Origin: an uncultured Cellvibrionales bacterium
GTDB lineage: Bacteria > Pseudomonadota > Gammaproteobacteria > Pseudomonadales > UBA7434
Direction: 5' to 3'
NCBI GenBank assembly: GCA_937897785.1
Contig: CALCNB010000289.1
Coordinates: 1-6,269 of the forward strand
DNA: 6,269 bases
The position numbers were made by a program, and so were the translations under genes. Below the pieces are notes generated by a model. That model saw nothing but the letters and a program-made list of their open reading frames with translations, was not told where the DNA came from and did no database searches. How positions within the stretch are numbered: position 1 is the first letter of the stretch; every line of letters begins with the position of its first letter. This document shows, one piece after another, positions 6,232 through 6,269 of this stretch.

Positions 6232-6269
6232 CCTTTGGACTAGAAGTCTTATTATTGCAGAAACAAAGG
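6232..6269. repeat. inverted repeat CCTTTG...CAAAGG at the right edge
   Basis: CCTTTG (6232-6237) and CAAAGG (6264-6269) are perfect inverted copies with a 26-bp spacer. The right arm touches the window edge, so its true extent is unknown. A smaller GACT-AGA-AGTC inverted repeat (6238-6248) sits just inside the left arm. The position, directly upstream of the KstD-like gene's leader, is where an operator would be expected, but 6-bp arms can arise by chance. Confidence 0.25.

Overview
The window looks like chromosomal DNA of a marine or aquatic gammaproteobacterium with moderate G+C. This is an inference. It rests on an HrpA helicase N-terminus, a FadD and a PhaJ that all resemble the Pseudomonas/enteric forms, and on base composition judged by eye. 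A Cellvibrionales/Spongiibacteraceae-like host would fit, but the sequence does not prove it. No rRNA, tRNA, CRISPR array, transposase or integrase is visible.

Layout, left to right. The minus strand holds the first 289 codons of hrpA (868 down to the left edge). Upstream of it in the same direction lies a complete fadD (2614..914). Next is a roughly 310-bp divergent region (2615..2935) with a probable fadD promoter and an unannotated 57-codon open frame on the minus strand (2900..2727). A PhaJ1-like (R)-specific enoyl-CoA hydratase follows on the plus strand (2936..3430). It ends tail-to-tail, 5 bp from the stop of a minus-strand two-gene unit: a KstD-like FAD dehydrogenase (6203..4515, GTG start with a good Shine-Dalgarno), then, 56-62 bp downstream, a luciferase-like (LLM) flavin-dependent oxidoreductase (4452..3436).

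How the genes may work together. FadD activates free fatty acids, or acyl side chains, to CoA thioesters. PhaJ hydrates 2-enoyl-CoA to (R)-3-hydroxyacyl-CoA, the link from beta-oxidation to polyhydroxyalkanoate synthesis. The KstD-like and LLM pair probably oxidises a cyclic ketone substrate of the steroid or terpenoid kind. The hrpA-fadD-phaJ neighbourhood resembles, from memory, the Pseudomonas hrpA/fadD1/fadD2/phaJ1 locus. The KstD-LLM pair therefore looks like accessory catabolic genes beside a conserved lipid block.

Nothing here is clearly a wholly new system. The items most worth following up are the KstD-like/LLM operon and the small open frame between fadD and phaJ.
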